Assembly (NCBI GenBank): GCA_017410425.1
Contig: JAFQQV010000035.1
Span: 1-64,000 of the forward strand
DNA length: 64,000 bases
Origin: Oscillospiraceae bacterium
GTDB lineage: Bacteria; Bacillota; Clostridia; Oscillospirales; Oscillospiraceae
Reading direction: 5' to 3'
Shown here: positions 40,755 to 49,226 of the stretch, in pieces
Position numbering within the stretch: the first letter of the stretch is position 1
Layout of the letters: each line of letters starts with the position of its first letter
Made by a program: the position numbers and the translations under genes
The notes under the pieces: model-generated
Database searches by the model: none
What the model was told of the DNA's origin: nothing
The model's input: only the letters and a program-made list of their open reading frames with translations

Positions 40755-42590
40755 ATGGAAACCAAAACATTGAAACGTGAATGGGTCAAGAATGCGGCGA
40801 TAATTTTTCTTGCCGTGCTGCTGGTGCTGACCTTTTTCTCAAATACCATACTCAACCGCTCCCTGCCGGAGGCTGCCTCCAAGCAGGTTATCAGCGGCCC
40901 CATAGTTGCCAAGGTCCGCGGCAGCGGCACTGTTGAGGCAAACGGCGCCCACGAGGTGAAGATGGGCCAGACCAAGGAGATCCGCTCCGTCATGGTAAAG
41001 GTGGGCGACGAGGTCAAGACCGGCGATGTGCTCTTTGTGCTCGGTGCCGGCGACAGCGAGGAGCTGGAGGCCGCCAAGGAAGCCCTGAGCGATCTGCAGT
41101 ACAGCTATCAGCGCGCGGCCATAGGCATGCCCAATTTTGACTATACCGCACTCAACAGGGCGCTGGACAACGCAAAGATGGATCTGGACGATGCCCAGAA
41201 AGAGTATGACGAGGCTGAGCGCGCTTACAACACAATGAAGCAGAGCCTTGAAAGCGATCCGGCCACCAAGGACTCCCTGCAGAAACTGGACGAGGCGGAG
41301 AGAGCTATGACCACGGCCTACGAAAACCTTGTTACACTGCAGCAGAACTATGATGTGAGGTATCAGGTGCTGTCCGAAAAAGTCAGCGCATGGCAGAAAC
41401 GGGTAAATGAGCTGAGCGTTCCGGAGCCCACAGCTGCGCCCACACCAACTACTGTACCCACAGCGACCCCTGCGCCTACTGAGGCTCCCGGCGAGACGCC
41501 TGATTCCGGCAGCGGAGTACCGGGCTTTGTGATGCCCACTATGCCGCCCATGCCCACCATGCCCGCATGGCCTGCGGTGAGCTTTGGATTCAGCTCCAGC
41601 TCCGCAGACGCTGAGATCAAGCCTGAGGATGTGGATGATCTGGACGAGGCCAAGAAGCATCTTGAGCAGGCCAAGAAGGCTCTGGACGATTTTGTTGCGG
41701 ACAACAAGCCCTCCCTTGACAACGCAAGGCAGGCCTATGAAAGCGCAAAGGCAAAGTACGATGCCCTTTCCAGATATAACGATGAAATTTTCTATGAGCT
41801 TGTGCCCTACAAGGAGGCTCTGGACGCGGCAAACAGAAAACTCATTGACGCACAGGGCCGCTATGACGATGCCTGGGCTGCGCTGTACTACTCCCAGACC
41901 AACAATGAAAAGACCCTGTCTCTTGCCGCCCTTGAGCTGCAGCAGATAAGCGAGAAGATCAAGCAGCAGCAGGAGAAGGTGAAGCTGCTCTCCGGCGAGA
42001 CTGAGGACCAGATTCTTGCCAATGTAAACGGTATTGTCCAGTCCATTTCCGCCACCGCCGGCAACACCGTGGCGGCAGACACCGTTATCTGCACCATTGA
42101 GGTGCCGGATATGGGCCACACCATCAGCTTCTCTGTCACCAATGACCAGGCCCGCCGGCTCCGCACCGGCGACACGGCCACCGTTTCAAACTTCTACTGG
42201 GGCAACGAGATTGTTGCAACTCTTACCAATATCCGCACCGACCCCAAGAATCCCCAGAACGGCAAGGTGCTGACCTTCCAGCTGGAGGGCGATGTGCAGA
42301 GCGGCTCTGAGCTGACCCTGTCCGTAGGCTCCAAGAGCGCAAACTACGACCTTGTGGTGCCCAACTCCGCCATCAAGTCCGACTCCAACGGCAGCTTCGT
42401 GCTGCTGGTGGATGCAAAGAATTCACCCCTTGGCAGCCGCTACATAGCAAAGCGCGTGGGCGTTGAGGTGCTGGCCTCCGACGACAATAACTCCGCCATT
42501 GTGGCCGAGATCAATCAGGGCGACTTTGTCATCACCACAAGCTCCGCCCCCATCAAGAGCGGCGATCAGGTGAGACTGGCAGATGGCTGA
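40755..42590 (+). CDS. Membrane-fusion (HlyD/RND-adaptor-like) protein with a Pro/Thr-rich insert
   Basis: The 611-residue product has one N-terminal transmembrane helix (about 13-30). A biotinyl/lipoyl half (GSGTVEANGAHEVKM ... VMVKVGDEVKTGDVLFVL, 57-96) is followed by a first coiled coil (about 103-220), then a Pro/Thr-rich segment (223-273: PTAAPTPTTVPTATPAPTEA, PTMPPMPTMP), a second coiled coil (about 287-390), the second lipoyl half (ILANVNGIVQSISATAGNTVAADTVICTI), a beta-barrel and a membrane-proximal domain. The coiled coil of adaptors forms the hairpin that contacts a partner; here the hairpin tip carries the Pro-rich linker. It overlaps the MacB-like gene by 8 nt, so the two act together. 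Confidence 0.88.
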   Translation: METKTLKREWVKNAAIIFLAVLLVLTFFSNTILNRSLPEAASKQVISGPIVAKVRGSGTVEANGAHEVKMGQTKEIRSVMVKVGDEVKTGDVLFVLGAGDSEELEAAKEALSDLQYSYQRAAIGMPNFDYTALNRALDNAKMDLDDAQKEYDEAERAYNTMKQSLESDPATKDSLQKLDEAERAMTTAYENLVTLQQNYDVRYQVLSEKVSAWQKRVNELSVPEPTAAPTPTTVPTATPAPTEAPGETPDSGSGVPGFVMPTMPPMPTMPAWPAVSFGFSSSSADAEIKPEDVDDLDEAKKHLEQAKKALDDFVADNKPSLDNARQAYESAKAKYDALSRYNDEIFYELVPYKEALDAANRKLIDAQGRYDDAWAALYYSQTNNEKTLSLAALELQQISEKIKQQQEKVKLLSGETEDQILANVNGIVQSISATAGNTVAADTVICTIEVPDMGHTISFSVTNDQARRLRTGDTATVSNFYWGNEIVATLTNIRTDPKNPQNGKVLTFQLEGDVQSGSELTLSVGSKSANYDLVVPNSAIKSDSNGSFVLLVDAKNSPLGSRYIAKRVGVEVLASDDNNSAIVAEINQGDFVITTSSAPIKSGDQVRLADG

Positions 42591-43668
42591 TATGAAAACT
42601 ATTGGAAAGAAATGGCTCTGGCCTCTTGCTCTGGCGGCGCTGCTGATGATAATCTGCGGCCTGTGCCTGCTGGGCTATAAGAGCAGGGCTGATATGCTTC
42701 TGTCCCAGCAGGCGGCGGAGCGCTGGCGCGGAGAGAACGAAACTCCCTTCGCCCAGATTTCCTGCTTCATGCCTGTGGGCGGAAGCCTGAGCGAGGAAGA
42801 AATCTATAATTTCCGCACTGCCATGGTGACAAAGCTCACCGAGGCAAGCTTTGAAGTCACGGCTGACACGCCCCTTATCCACGACGCATGGTGCGGCTTT
42901 GGCAAGGCTACGATCTCCAACGGTCAGCGCCGGGGCGACGTGCAGGTGACGGCGGTGGGAGGAAACTTCTTTGACTTCCACCCCATAAAGCTTGTCAGCG
43001 GCAACTATCTCAGCCCCGACGATCTGATGGAAGACCGGGTGCTGCTGGACAGGGAATGCGCATGGCTGCTCTTCGGCGGCGAGGAGCTGACGGGCATGAG
43101 CTTTCAGATAAACGGCCAGCCCTACTATGTAGCCGGTGTCATCGAGCGGGAGACGGATAAATTCAGCCAGAAGGCTCTGGGTGATACCATGGGTATCTAC
43201 ATGAGCTGGCAGGGCTGGAAAAAGCTCAGCGAGGATGCCGGCATCAGCTGCTATGAGCTTGTGATGGCGGAGCCTGTGGAGGGTTTTTGCTACAGGGCCG
43301 TGACGGAAAAATTCCCCATAGGCCGGGGCGAGATTGTGGACAACACCTATCGCTATGAGCCGGAGCGTATACTCAAAATGCTCAAGGATGGCTCCGACCG
43401 CTCCATGCGCCTGAGCGAGGCAAGCTACCCCTATTGGGAGAACGCCGCCAGAGCCGTGGAGGACAGCTGCCTTGTGTGGCTTGTGGCGGCGCTGGTGGCC
43501 GGGCTTATGCCGGCGGTACTGCTGCTGTACTTTGCGATAAAGGCTCTGGTCTATTCCAAGGCAAAGCTGGAGGATGAATATGTCCCCAGTGCCAGGGAAA
43601 AGCTCAGCGAGGCCTGGCGCGTAAGAGCCCGCAAACGCTGGGAAAAGAAAAATCCCGGGAAAAAATAA
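42583..43668 (+). CDS. MacB-like periplasmic core domain protein without the usual permease helices
   Basis: The 361-residue product starts at ATG 42583 (an ATG at 42592 is also possible). TM1 (about 13-31) is followed by an extracellular MacB_PCD-like domain: VQVTAVGGNFFDFHPIKLVSGNYLSPDDL, RECAWLLFGGEELTGMSFQINGQPYYVAGVIE. One C-terminal helix (about 295-320) is followed by a basic cytoplasmic tail (RARKRWEKKNPGKK). Real MacB/FtsX permeases have four helices and an ATPase partner; neither is present, so this is a reduced form. Its overlap with the membrane-fusion protein suggests an export or envelope-stress complex using an ATPase from elsewhere. Confidence 0.7.
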   Translation: MADMKTIGKKWLWPLALAALLMIICGLCLLGYKSRADMLLSQQAAERWRGENETPFAQISCFMPVGGSLSEEEIYNFRTAMVTKLTEASFEVTADTPLIHDAWCGFGKATISNGQRRGDVQVTAVGGNFFDFHPIKLVSGNYLSPDDLMEDRVLLDRECAWLLFGGEELTGMSFQINGQPYYVAGVIERETDKFSQKALGDTMGIYMSWQGWKKLSEDAGISCYELVMAEPVEGFCYRAVTEKFPIGRGEIVDNTYRYEPERILKMLKDGSDRSMRLSEASYPYWENAARAVEDSCLVWLVAALVAGLMPAVLLLYFAIKALVYSKAKLEDEYVPSAREKLSEAWRVRARKRWEKKNPGKK

Positions 43669-43673
43669 AGCTT

Positions 43674-43748
43674 TGTAGGGACCGCCCTCCCGGGCGGTCC
43701 GCAATACAGACAATAAAAAACGGACCGTCAAGGATGACGGTCCCTACA
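43674..43748. repeat. TGTAGGG palindromic repeat, subtype B, copy 1
   Basis: TGTAGGGACCGCCC/GGGCGGTCCG and CGGACCGTCA/TGACGGTCCCTACA form two hairpins joined by an A-rich spacer. It lies between two convergent genes. Confidence 0.85.
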
Positions 43749-43750
43749 AA

Positions 43751-43779
43751 AGAACTCCCTCATGTCAGGGAGTTCTTTT
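43751..43779 (-). terminator. Terminator overlapping the 3' end of the FliB-like gene
   Basis: On the minus strand AAAAGAACTCCCT pairs with AGGGAGTTCTTTT around GACATG. The hairpin includes the gene's last codons and its TGA stop (43760-43762). Confidence 0.75.
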
Positions 43780-44653
43780 CGTCTATATAGTCCAGAATTT
43801 TGTCCACATTCTCGTCGGAGTATTCTATCTCTGAGGAGTAAAGCCGGGTGGCTTCATTATCATCTGTAAGCATATCCATGGCGCAGATAAGTCTGGTGCT
43901 GAGAAAGGCAAACTGCAGCCTGAGCGCCGCCTCGTATTCATCGGGGGCGCTGGCAAAGTGCCGGTAGATAAAATACTCCGCAAGGCGCAGGTAGCGCATT
44001 TTGCTCAATGCCGGCTCCAGCTCCACCGGGGCAAGGGTATTGAGCTTTTTTGTCCAATCCTCGTCCAGCCGCTCAAGGCCGAGGTAGAGCTCTTTAATGG
44101 CCTCCACATCAAGGTCCAGCGGCTCCATGCCGAAAATATCCAGCGCCTTTTCCATCCGCGCTGTAAAGCTGAGATCATCCTCGCGCAAGATAGCGAAAAT
44201 CTCATCCCGAAGCTCCAGCAGCTCATCTTCCACGCCCTCGTCCACGCCATCGGTTACAAGGCTCAGATGCTCCCTGCCCTCCAGCAGCAGCCGGGCGGCC
44301 TCCTCACAGCAGAGGCCAAGTCCCGCCTCAATGCGGCCGGGCAGCTCGTTATAGAATCTGGGATGCTCACGGCAGATATGGCAGATGGAGTCCTCGCCTA
44401 AGGTCAGAATCATTTTGCACAGACCGTTATCCTGCAAAAAGGGGCAGCGCTCCTCATCAGCCAGCACAAAGTGAGGGCTGGGCTCAAGCTCAATATTGCG
44501 GCGCATATATTCGCCGAATTCACCCTCCACCGCCATGAAGCGTCGGAGACTGTCTTCGTCAATATCAATCTCCCAGGCCACGCAGCAGCTGTGGCGGCAT
44601 TTGTCCGCAATGCATTTGAAATTGTCGTAAAAATCCGGTTTTACAGAGAGCAT
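43760..44653 (-). CDS. FliB-like lysine-N-methylase family protein
   Basis: The 297-residue product has the Fe-S/zinc-type cysteine pattern of the FliB/YkgJ family: FKCIADKCRHSCCVAWEIDID, RCPFLQDNGLCKM, SICHICREHPRFYN and LCCEEAARLLL. In Salmonella FliB methylates flagellin lysines; many gut Clostridia carry homologues annotated flagellin lysine-N-methylase. No flagellar gene lies in the window, so the substrate is uncertain. It stands alone between a repeat and an ABC-F gene. Confidence 0.85.
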   Translation of the reverse strand: MLSVKPDFYDNFKCIADKCRHSCCVAWEIDIDEDSLRRFMAVEGEFGEYMRRNIELEPSPHFVLADEERCPFLQDNGLCKMILTLGEDSICHICREHPRFYNELPGRIEAGLGLCCEEAARLLLEGREHLSLVTDGVDEGVEDELLELRDEIFAILREDDLSFTARMEKALDIFGMEPLDLDVEAIKELYLGLERLDEDWTKKLNTLAPVELEPALSKMRYLRLAEYFIYRHFASAPDEYEAALRLQFAFLSTRLICAMDMLTDDNEATRLYSSEIEYSDENVDKILDYIDEKNSLT

Positions 44654-44691
44654 CTTAAACCTCGTATTCAGTGTGAAATACCTTGTGAATT

Positions 44692-44717
44692 ACGGAAGGG
44701 ATAAATCCCTTCCCTAC
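44692..44717. repeat. TGTAGGG repeat, subtype C, half copy
   Basis: CGGAAGGGATAAATCCCTTCCCTACG is a single hairpin of the subtype. On the minus strand its CGTAGGGA end supplies the TAG stop (44714-44716) of the ABC-F gene. Confidence 0.75.
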
Positions 44718-46489
44718 GGACGCTGGGCCTGAATCTTTTCGTTCAGCTCGTTGAGATACATCCAGCGCTCCATCTTTTCCTCAAGCTTTGCTTCAAGCTC
44801 GGCCTGCTTTTCACCAAGCTCCTGCAGCTTTACATAGTCGGCGCAGAATTCTTCCTGCTGGGCGGCGAGAGCTTCAAGCTCAGCCTCAATGGCGGCAATG
44901 TCGTCGTCAATGGTTTCAAACTCACGCTGCTCCTTGAAGGAGAATTTCAGCTTCTTTTCAGCCTTGGGCCGCTCCTGCACGGCCTTGGGCTTTTCAAGTT
45001 TTACGGCCTCTTCCTCCCGGCGCTTTGCCTGCCAGTCGGACCAGTTGCCGGTGTAACGCAGTACCTGGCCGTCCCGCACCTCGAAAATCTGTTCGGAGAG
45101 CTTGTCCAGCAGAAAACGGTCATGGGACACAACGATGACGGGGCCTGGGAAGGAGTCCAGATAGTCCTCAAGAATACTGAGGGTCATAACGTCCAGATCG
45201 TTTGTAGGCTCGTCCAGCAGCAGCACATTGGGCGCCGCCATCAGCACACTCAGAAGATACAGACGCCGGCGCTCACCGCCGGAGAGCTTGCCGATGGGCA
45301 GGCCCTGCATGTTCTTGGGGAAGAGAAAACGCTCCATCATCTGGGCGGCGGTAAAGCTGCCCTCCTCGGTGCGGACCTCGGAGGCAATCTCGTGGATAAA
45401 GTCAAATACGCGCTGGTTTAAGTCCAGCTCCTGCCCTTCCTGGGAGAAAAGACCCACCTTCACGGTGCTGCCGATGTCCACCTCACCCCTGTCGGGAGGG
45501 AGAAGGCCGGCAATCATGTGCAGCAGGGTACTCTTGCCGGCACCGTTGTCGCCCACGATGCCGATGCGGTCATCCCGGAGCAGGCGGTAGGAAAAGTCCC
45601 GGATAATGCAGCGCTCATCATAGAACTTGGCGATATTATTAAGCTCGATGAGCTTTCTGCCAAGGCGGCTGGAGGCGGCGGAAATCTGGGCCGTGTCGTC
45701 ATACTCGGGGGCAGACTGCTCAAGCAGGGCCTCATAGCGCTGTATGCGCTCCTTGGACTTGGTGGAGCGGGCCTTGCAGCCGCGTATTATCCACTCGCGC
45801 TCAACGCGCAGTATGCTCTGGCGCTTGCGCTCGGAAGCCTCCGCCATCTCGGCCCGCTGGGCCTTCAGCTCCAGATACTTTGAGTAGTTTGCCTCATAGT
45901 GATAGAGCTTGGCGCGCGATAACTCGGTGATATGGTTTACAACGCGCTCAAGAAAATAACGGTCATGGGTCACCATTACTATGCCGCCGCGGAACTTTTT
46001 AAGCCAGTCCTCAAGCCATGCGGTCATGGCGGCGTCCAGATGGTTTGTGGGCTCGTCCAGAATCAGCACGTCCGCCGGGTGGATAAGGGCCGCCGCCAGC
46101 GCCACGCGCTTTTTCTGACCGCCGGAGAGGCTGCCGATCTTCTGCTCAAAATTCGTAAGACCAAGCTTTGTGAGTATGGTCTTGGCCTCGTACTCGTGCA
46201 ATTCGCGAAATTCCTCGGGCTGCTGCATGAAGACCTGCTGCAGGACTGTTGCGTTTTCGTCCATCTCCGGGTTCTGGCTGAGCAGGCTCAGCTGCACATT
46301 GGGGTCACGGCTGACCTTGCCGCCGTCCGGCTCAAGCCTGCCTGCCAGCACCTTCAGGAAGGTGGATTTGCCGGTGCCGTTTATGCCGATGATGCCCACC
46401 CTGTCGCCGGCGTTTAAGTAAAAGCTGACGTCCTCCAGCAGCTGGCGCATACCGAAATTTATTGAGAGATGTTCTGCGGACAGTAACAT
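44714..46489 (-). CDS. ABC-F family ATPase (Uup/EttA-like translation factor)
   Basis: This soluble protein of 591 residues has two ABC domains and no membrane part. Domain 1: Walker A GINGTGKST, signature LSGGQKKRVALA, Walker B ILDEPTNHLD. The P-site tRNA interaction motif linker (about 240-300) contains RVEREWIIRGCKARSTKSKERIQRYE. Domain 2: GDNGAGKST, LSGGERRRLYL, LLDEPTNDLD. A C-terminal coiled coil (about 510-585) points to the Uup branch. ABC-F proteins act in the ribosomal E site to relieve stalling or antibiotic block. The stop codon is supplied by a repeat. Confidence 0.93.
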   Translation of the reverse strand: MLLSAEHLSINFGMRQLLEDVSFYLNAGDRVGIIGINGTGKSTFLKVLAGRLEPDGGKVSRDPNVQLSLLSQNPEMDENATVLQQVFMQQPEEFRELHEYEAKTILTKLGLTNFEQKIGSLSGGQKKRVALAAALIHPADVLILDEPTNHLDAAMTAWLEDWLKKFRGGIVMVTHDRYFLERVVNHITELSRAKLYHYEANYSKYLELKAQRAEMAEASERKRQSILRVEREWIIRGCKARSTKSKERIQRYEALLEQSAPEYDDTAQISAASSRLGRKLIELNNIAKFYDERCIIRDFSYRLLRDDRIGIVGDNGAGKSTLLHMIAGLLPPDRGEVDIGSTVKVGLFSQEGQELDLNQRVFDFIHEIASEVRTEEGSFTAAQMMERFLFPKNMQGLPIGKLSGGERRRLYLLSVLMAAPNVLLLDEPTNDLDVMTLSILEDYLDSFPGPVIVVSHDRFLLDKLSEQIFEVRDGQVLRYTGNWSDWQAKRREEEAVKLEKPKAVQERPKAEKKLKFSFKEQREFETIDDDIAAIEAELEALAAQQEEFCADYVKLQELGEKQAELEAKLEEKMERWMYLNELNEKIQAQRP

Positions 46490-46556
46490 AGTAAAACTCC
46501 TGAAAATATTTGATGAAACATTTTAGCATATTTCTCCCATAATGTACAAGCAGGCT

Positions 46557-46585
46557 TTGACAAGCGGGGCAAAAGCGTATAGAAT
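46557..46585 (+). promoter_or_regulatory. Promoter of the degV-family gene
   Basis: TTGACA (46557-46562) and TAGAAT (46580-46585) are spaced by exactly 17 nt. Just downstream, TTACACTAATGTGTAA (46591-46606) is an inverted repeat near the expected start site. Confidence 0.8.
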
Positions 46586-46627
46586 AAAATTTACACTAAT
46601 GTGTAAAAGAAAACTGGAGTTGATCCT

Positions 46628-47488
46628 ATGGTAAAAATCGTTACTGACACATCTGCAAACCTGCCCCGTGAACTGGTGGAAAAGTATGGCATCACGGTAC
46701 TGCCCTTCCAGTATACTGTGGACGGTGTGCCCGTTGAATACAGTGATGACTGGAATGCCGACGGCAAGCGCTTTTTTGAGGCTATGCGCGCCGGTGCCGT
46801 GGTGGACACTTCCCTTGTGAACATGGGCAGATTCATAGATTGCTTTGAGCCTATGCTGCAGGCAGGAAACGATGTGATATACATCGGCATGTCCAGCGGT
46901 ATCAGCGGCACCTACAATGCCTCCCGCCTTGCTGCCGAGGAGCTGAACGAAAAGTACACTGCCAACAAGGTTATTCCCTATGACACCTATGGCGCGGGCC
47001 TTGGCGAGGGCCTGATGGTGCTCAAGGCGGTGGAAATGGCGGAAGCCGGCAAAAGCGTGGATGAAATCAACGAGTATCTGCTCGCCCGCCGCCAGAATCT
47101 CTGCCAGTATTTCTCCGTGGGCGACCTTAAATATCTGCAGCGCACAGGCCGTGTGTCCATGGCAACAGCCATTGTGGGCAATATGCTGGGCATCAAGCCC
47201 ATTCTTGTGGGCGATGAGACCGGCCACATCGTGGCCTACGCCAAGGAGCGCGGGCTCAAGCGGGTGCTGCAGCATCTGGTGGATAAGTTTGAAGAGCTGG
47301 TGGAGGATAAGAGTCACTATATCTCCATGTCCCATGCTGACTGCCCTGAGATCACCGATCAGCTGCTGGCTATGCTGCGTGAGCGCGGCTTTACAGGCGA
47401 GTGCATAAGCTCCATGTGGGAGCCTGTAACCGGATCCCACGTTGGCCCCGGCTCCATTGCCCTGTTCTTCTGGGGCAAGCGTAAGTGA
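46628..47488 (+). CDS. DegV family fatty-acid-binding protein
   Basis: This 286-residue cytosolic protein of the DegV/FakB family binds single fatty acids and presents them to the FakA kinase. It starts VKIVTDTSANLPRELVEKYGITVLPF and has DTSLVNMGRFIDCFE, SSGISGTYNAS (fatty-acid carboxylate region) and YLQRTGRVSMATAIVGNMLGIKPIL. It ends SHVGPGSIALFFWGKRK. SD GGAG lies 8 nt before ATG 46628. It is monocistronic with its own promoter and is followed by a subtype B repeat. Confidence 0.95.
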   Translation: MVKIVTDTSANLPRELVEKYGITVLPFQYTVDGVPVEYSDDWNADGKRFFEAMRAGAVVDTSLVNMGRFIDCFEPMLQAGNDVIYIGMSSGISGTYNASRLAAEELNEKYTANKVIPYDTYGAGLGEGLMVLKAVEMAEAGKSVDEINEYLLARRQNLCQYFSVGDLKYLQRTGRVSMATAIVGNMLGIKPILVGDETGHIVAYAKERGLKRVLQHLVDKFEELVEDKSHYISMSHADCPEITDQLLAMLRERGFTGECISSMWEPVTGSHVGPGSIALFFWGKRK

Positions 47489-47497
47489 TGACGAATC

Positions 47498-47578
47498 GTA
47501 GGGACCGCCCTCCGGGCGGTCCGAAAGATAAGTACAAAACCTTTGAATAACGGACCGTCGGGGACGCCGGTCCCTACA
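47498..47578. repeat. TGTAGGG palindromic repeat, subtype B, copy 2
   Basis: CGTAGGGACCGCCC/GGGCGGTCCG, spacer, then CGGACCGTCGGGGACGCCGGTCCCTACA. It has the same two-hairpin layout as the copies at 43674 and 60458. Confidence 0.85.
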
Positions 47579-47612
47579 AAATTAAGTGCTGATCAGAAAG
47601 GATACACTACAC

Positions 47613-47987
47613 ATGAAAGTTACTTCCACTCCCAATGCTCCTGCCGCCATCGGCCCCTACTCCCAGGCTGTTGCTGTCAACGGCTTCCTCTTTACCTCCG
47701 GTCAGATCGCCCTTGACCCTGCCAGCGGCGAGATCGTCGGCAGCGACATTGCCACTCAGGCTCAGCGCTGCTGCGAGAATCTGAAGGCAGTGCTGGAGGC
47801 CAATGGTCTGGACTTTGACGCTGTTATCAAGACCACCTGCTTCCTCGCCGACATGGGCGACTTTGCCGCCTTCAACGAGGTCTATGCAAAGTACTTTGTC
47901 TCCAAGCCTGCACGCTCCTGCGTGGCTGTCAAGACCCTGCCCAAGAACGTCCTCTGCGAGATCGAGCTTATCGCTCTGTGCAAGTAA
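47613..47987 (+). CDS. ridA: RidA family enamine/imine deaminase
   Basis: This 124-residue trimeric protein hydrolyses reactive 2-aminoacrylate and related imines from PLP enzymes. Signatures: PAAIGPYSQAVAVNGFLFTSGQ, ENLKAVLEANG, KTTCFLADMGDFAAFNEVY, the arginine of KPARSCVAV and the glutamate of CEIELIA. ATG 47613 is supported by GAAAGGA 10 nt upstream. A terminator follows directly. Its substrate pool would include products of the PLP enzymes encoded nearby. Confidence 0.96.
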   Translation: MKVTSTPNAPAAIGPYSQAVAVNGFLFTSGQIALDPASGEIVGSDIATQAQRCCENLKAVLEANGLDFDAVIKTTCFLADMGDFAAFNEVYAKYFVSKPARSCVAVKTLPKNVLCEIELIALCK

Positions 47988-47995
47988 AATAAGCA

Positions 47996-48023
47996 AGGCG
48001 GCATCCACGCCCGGATGCCGCCT
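47996..48023 (+). terminator. Terminator after ridA
   Basis: AGGCGGCATCC pairs with GGATGCCGCCT around ACGCCC, followed after GCA by TTTT. Confidence 0.85.
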
Positions 48024-48058
48024 GCATTTTAAAATCCACTGCGAAAGAAGTGTTAGCA

Positions 48059-49216
48059 ATGCTCCCTGCAATTTTAATGGTTCTTATCATCGCCCTGGCT
48101 CCGGCGGGGCTTATGCGCCTTTCCAAAAAAGTGAAGCTGCTTGAAAGTCTGGGCACGGTGTTTCTCTGCTACGCTGTGGGCATAATCCTCAGCTTTCCCA
48201 TGAAGGCTCTGGGCGCACAGCTGACCCTGGCATCGGATATTTCCTCGGTGCTGGTCTGCGTTGCGATGCCGCTGATTCTGTTTTCGGCTGACCTGCCTGC
48301 CCTTCGCAATCTGGCAAAGCCCATGCTGGGCTCCTTTGCCATAAATGCGGTGGCAGTTGTGATTGTTGCAAGCCTCAGCTTCTTTATTTTCCGGGGCGCA
48401 GTTAATGAGGCAGCCAAGGTCTCCGGCATGCTGATTGGCACCTACACCGGCGGCACGCCCAATATGTTTGCCATTGGCCACGGTCTGGGCGCTTCTGCCG
48501 AGACCATGATGCTGGTGCAGACCTCGGACATGATAGCAGGCGGTATATACTTCTTCCTGCTGGTGTCTGTGCTGCCGGGGCTTCTGAAGCGCTTCATGCC
48601 GGAGTATAAGTATGTGGGTGCGCTTCCTCAGGTGGAGGCTTCTGCTGAGCAGGCTGAAAAGCCCAGCATTTACCACTACGCCTTCGGTATCGGCCTTGCG
48701 GCCCTCTGCGCGATAGCGGCTATGGGTATCTGCGTGATGATACCCAGCAAGTACGGCAACACAGGGCTTGCAAAGCTGGGTGAGCACACGGCGATAATCA
48801 TGCTGTTGGTCACCACCTTTGGCATCATCCTCTCCTTTGTGAAGAAGGTGCGTTCCTGCCCCGGCACCTATGAGTCCGGCCAGTACTGCATACTGATGTT
48901 CTCGGTGGCCATGGGCCTTTGCTTTGATATTGCCGCGGTCACAGGCGGGGCGCTGCTTATCTTTGTTGCCCTGATGGTGATACAGTTCGGCACCGTCATA
49001 GTCCACTATGTCATTGCAAAGCTGGTGGGCATCGACTACCATACCACCATGATAACCTCCACCGCCGGCGTATTCGGGCCTGCCTTTATAATCCCTGTGG
49101 CCAAGGCGCTGAAAAATGATGAGATAATTCTGCCGGGCATACTCTGCGGTATTCTGGGCTATGCCATCGGCAACTATCTGGGCATTGGCTTGGGCCAACT
49201 GCTGCTGATGATATGA
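48059..49216 (+). CDS. DUF819 family membrane protein
   Basis: The 385-residue protein has about ten helices. Typical DUF819 (YjcL-like) stretches are LGTVFLCYAVGIIL, AMPLILFSADLPALRNLAKPML, LIGTYTGGTPNMFAIGHGL and DMIAGGIYFFLL. These resemble sodium/solute carriers, but no substrate is established. ATG 48059 is preferred (AGAAG 8 nt upstream) over an in-frame GTG at 48050. The next gene starts about 10 nt later, so it is probably a transporter for the substrate or product of the downstream reductase and aminotransferase. Confidence 0.9.
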   Translation: MLPAILMVLIIALAPAGLMRLSKKVKLLESLGTVFLCYAVGIILSFPMKALGAQLTLASDISSVLVCVAMPLILFSADLPALRNLAKPMLGSFAINAVAVVIVASLSFFIFRGAVNEAAKVSGMLIGTYTGGTPNMFAIGHGLGASAETMMLVQTSDMIAGGIYFFLLVSVLPGLLKRFMPEYKYVGALPQVEASAEQAEKPSIYHYAFGIGLAALCAIAAMGICVMIPSKYGNTGLAKLGEHTAIIMLLVTTFGIILSFVKKVRSCPGTYESGQYCILMFSVAMGLCFDIAAVTGGALLIFVALMVIQFGTVIVHYVIAKLVGIDYHTTMITSTAGVFGPAFIIPVAKALKNDEIILPGILCGILGYAIGNYLGIGLGQLLLMI

Positions 49217-49226
49217 GGTGAAGAAT

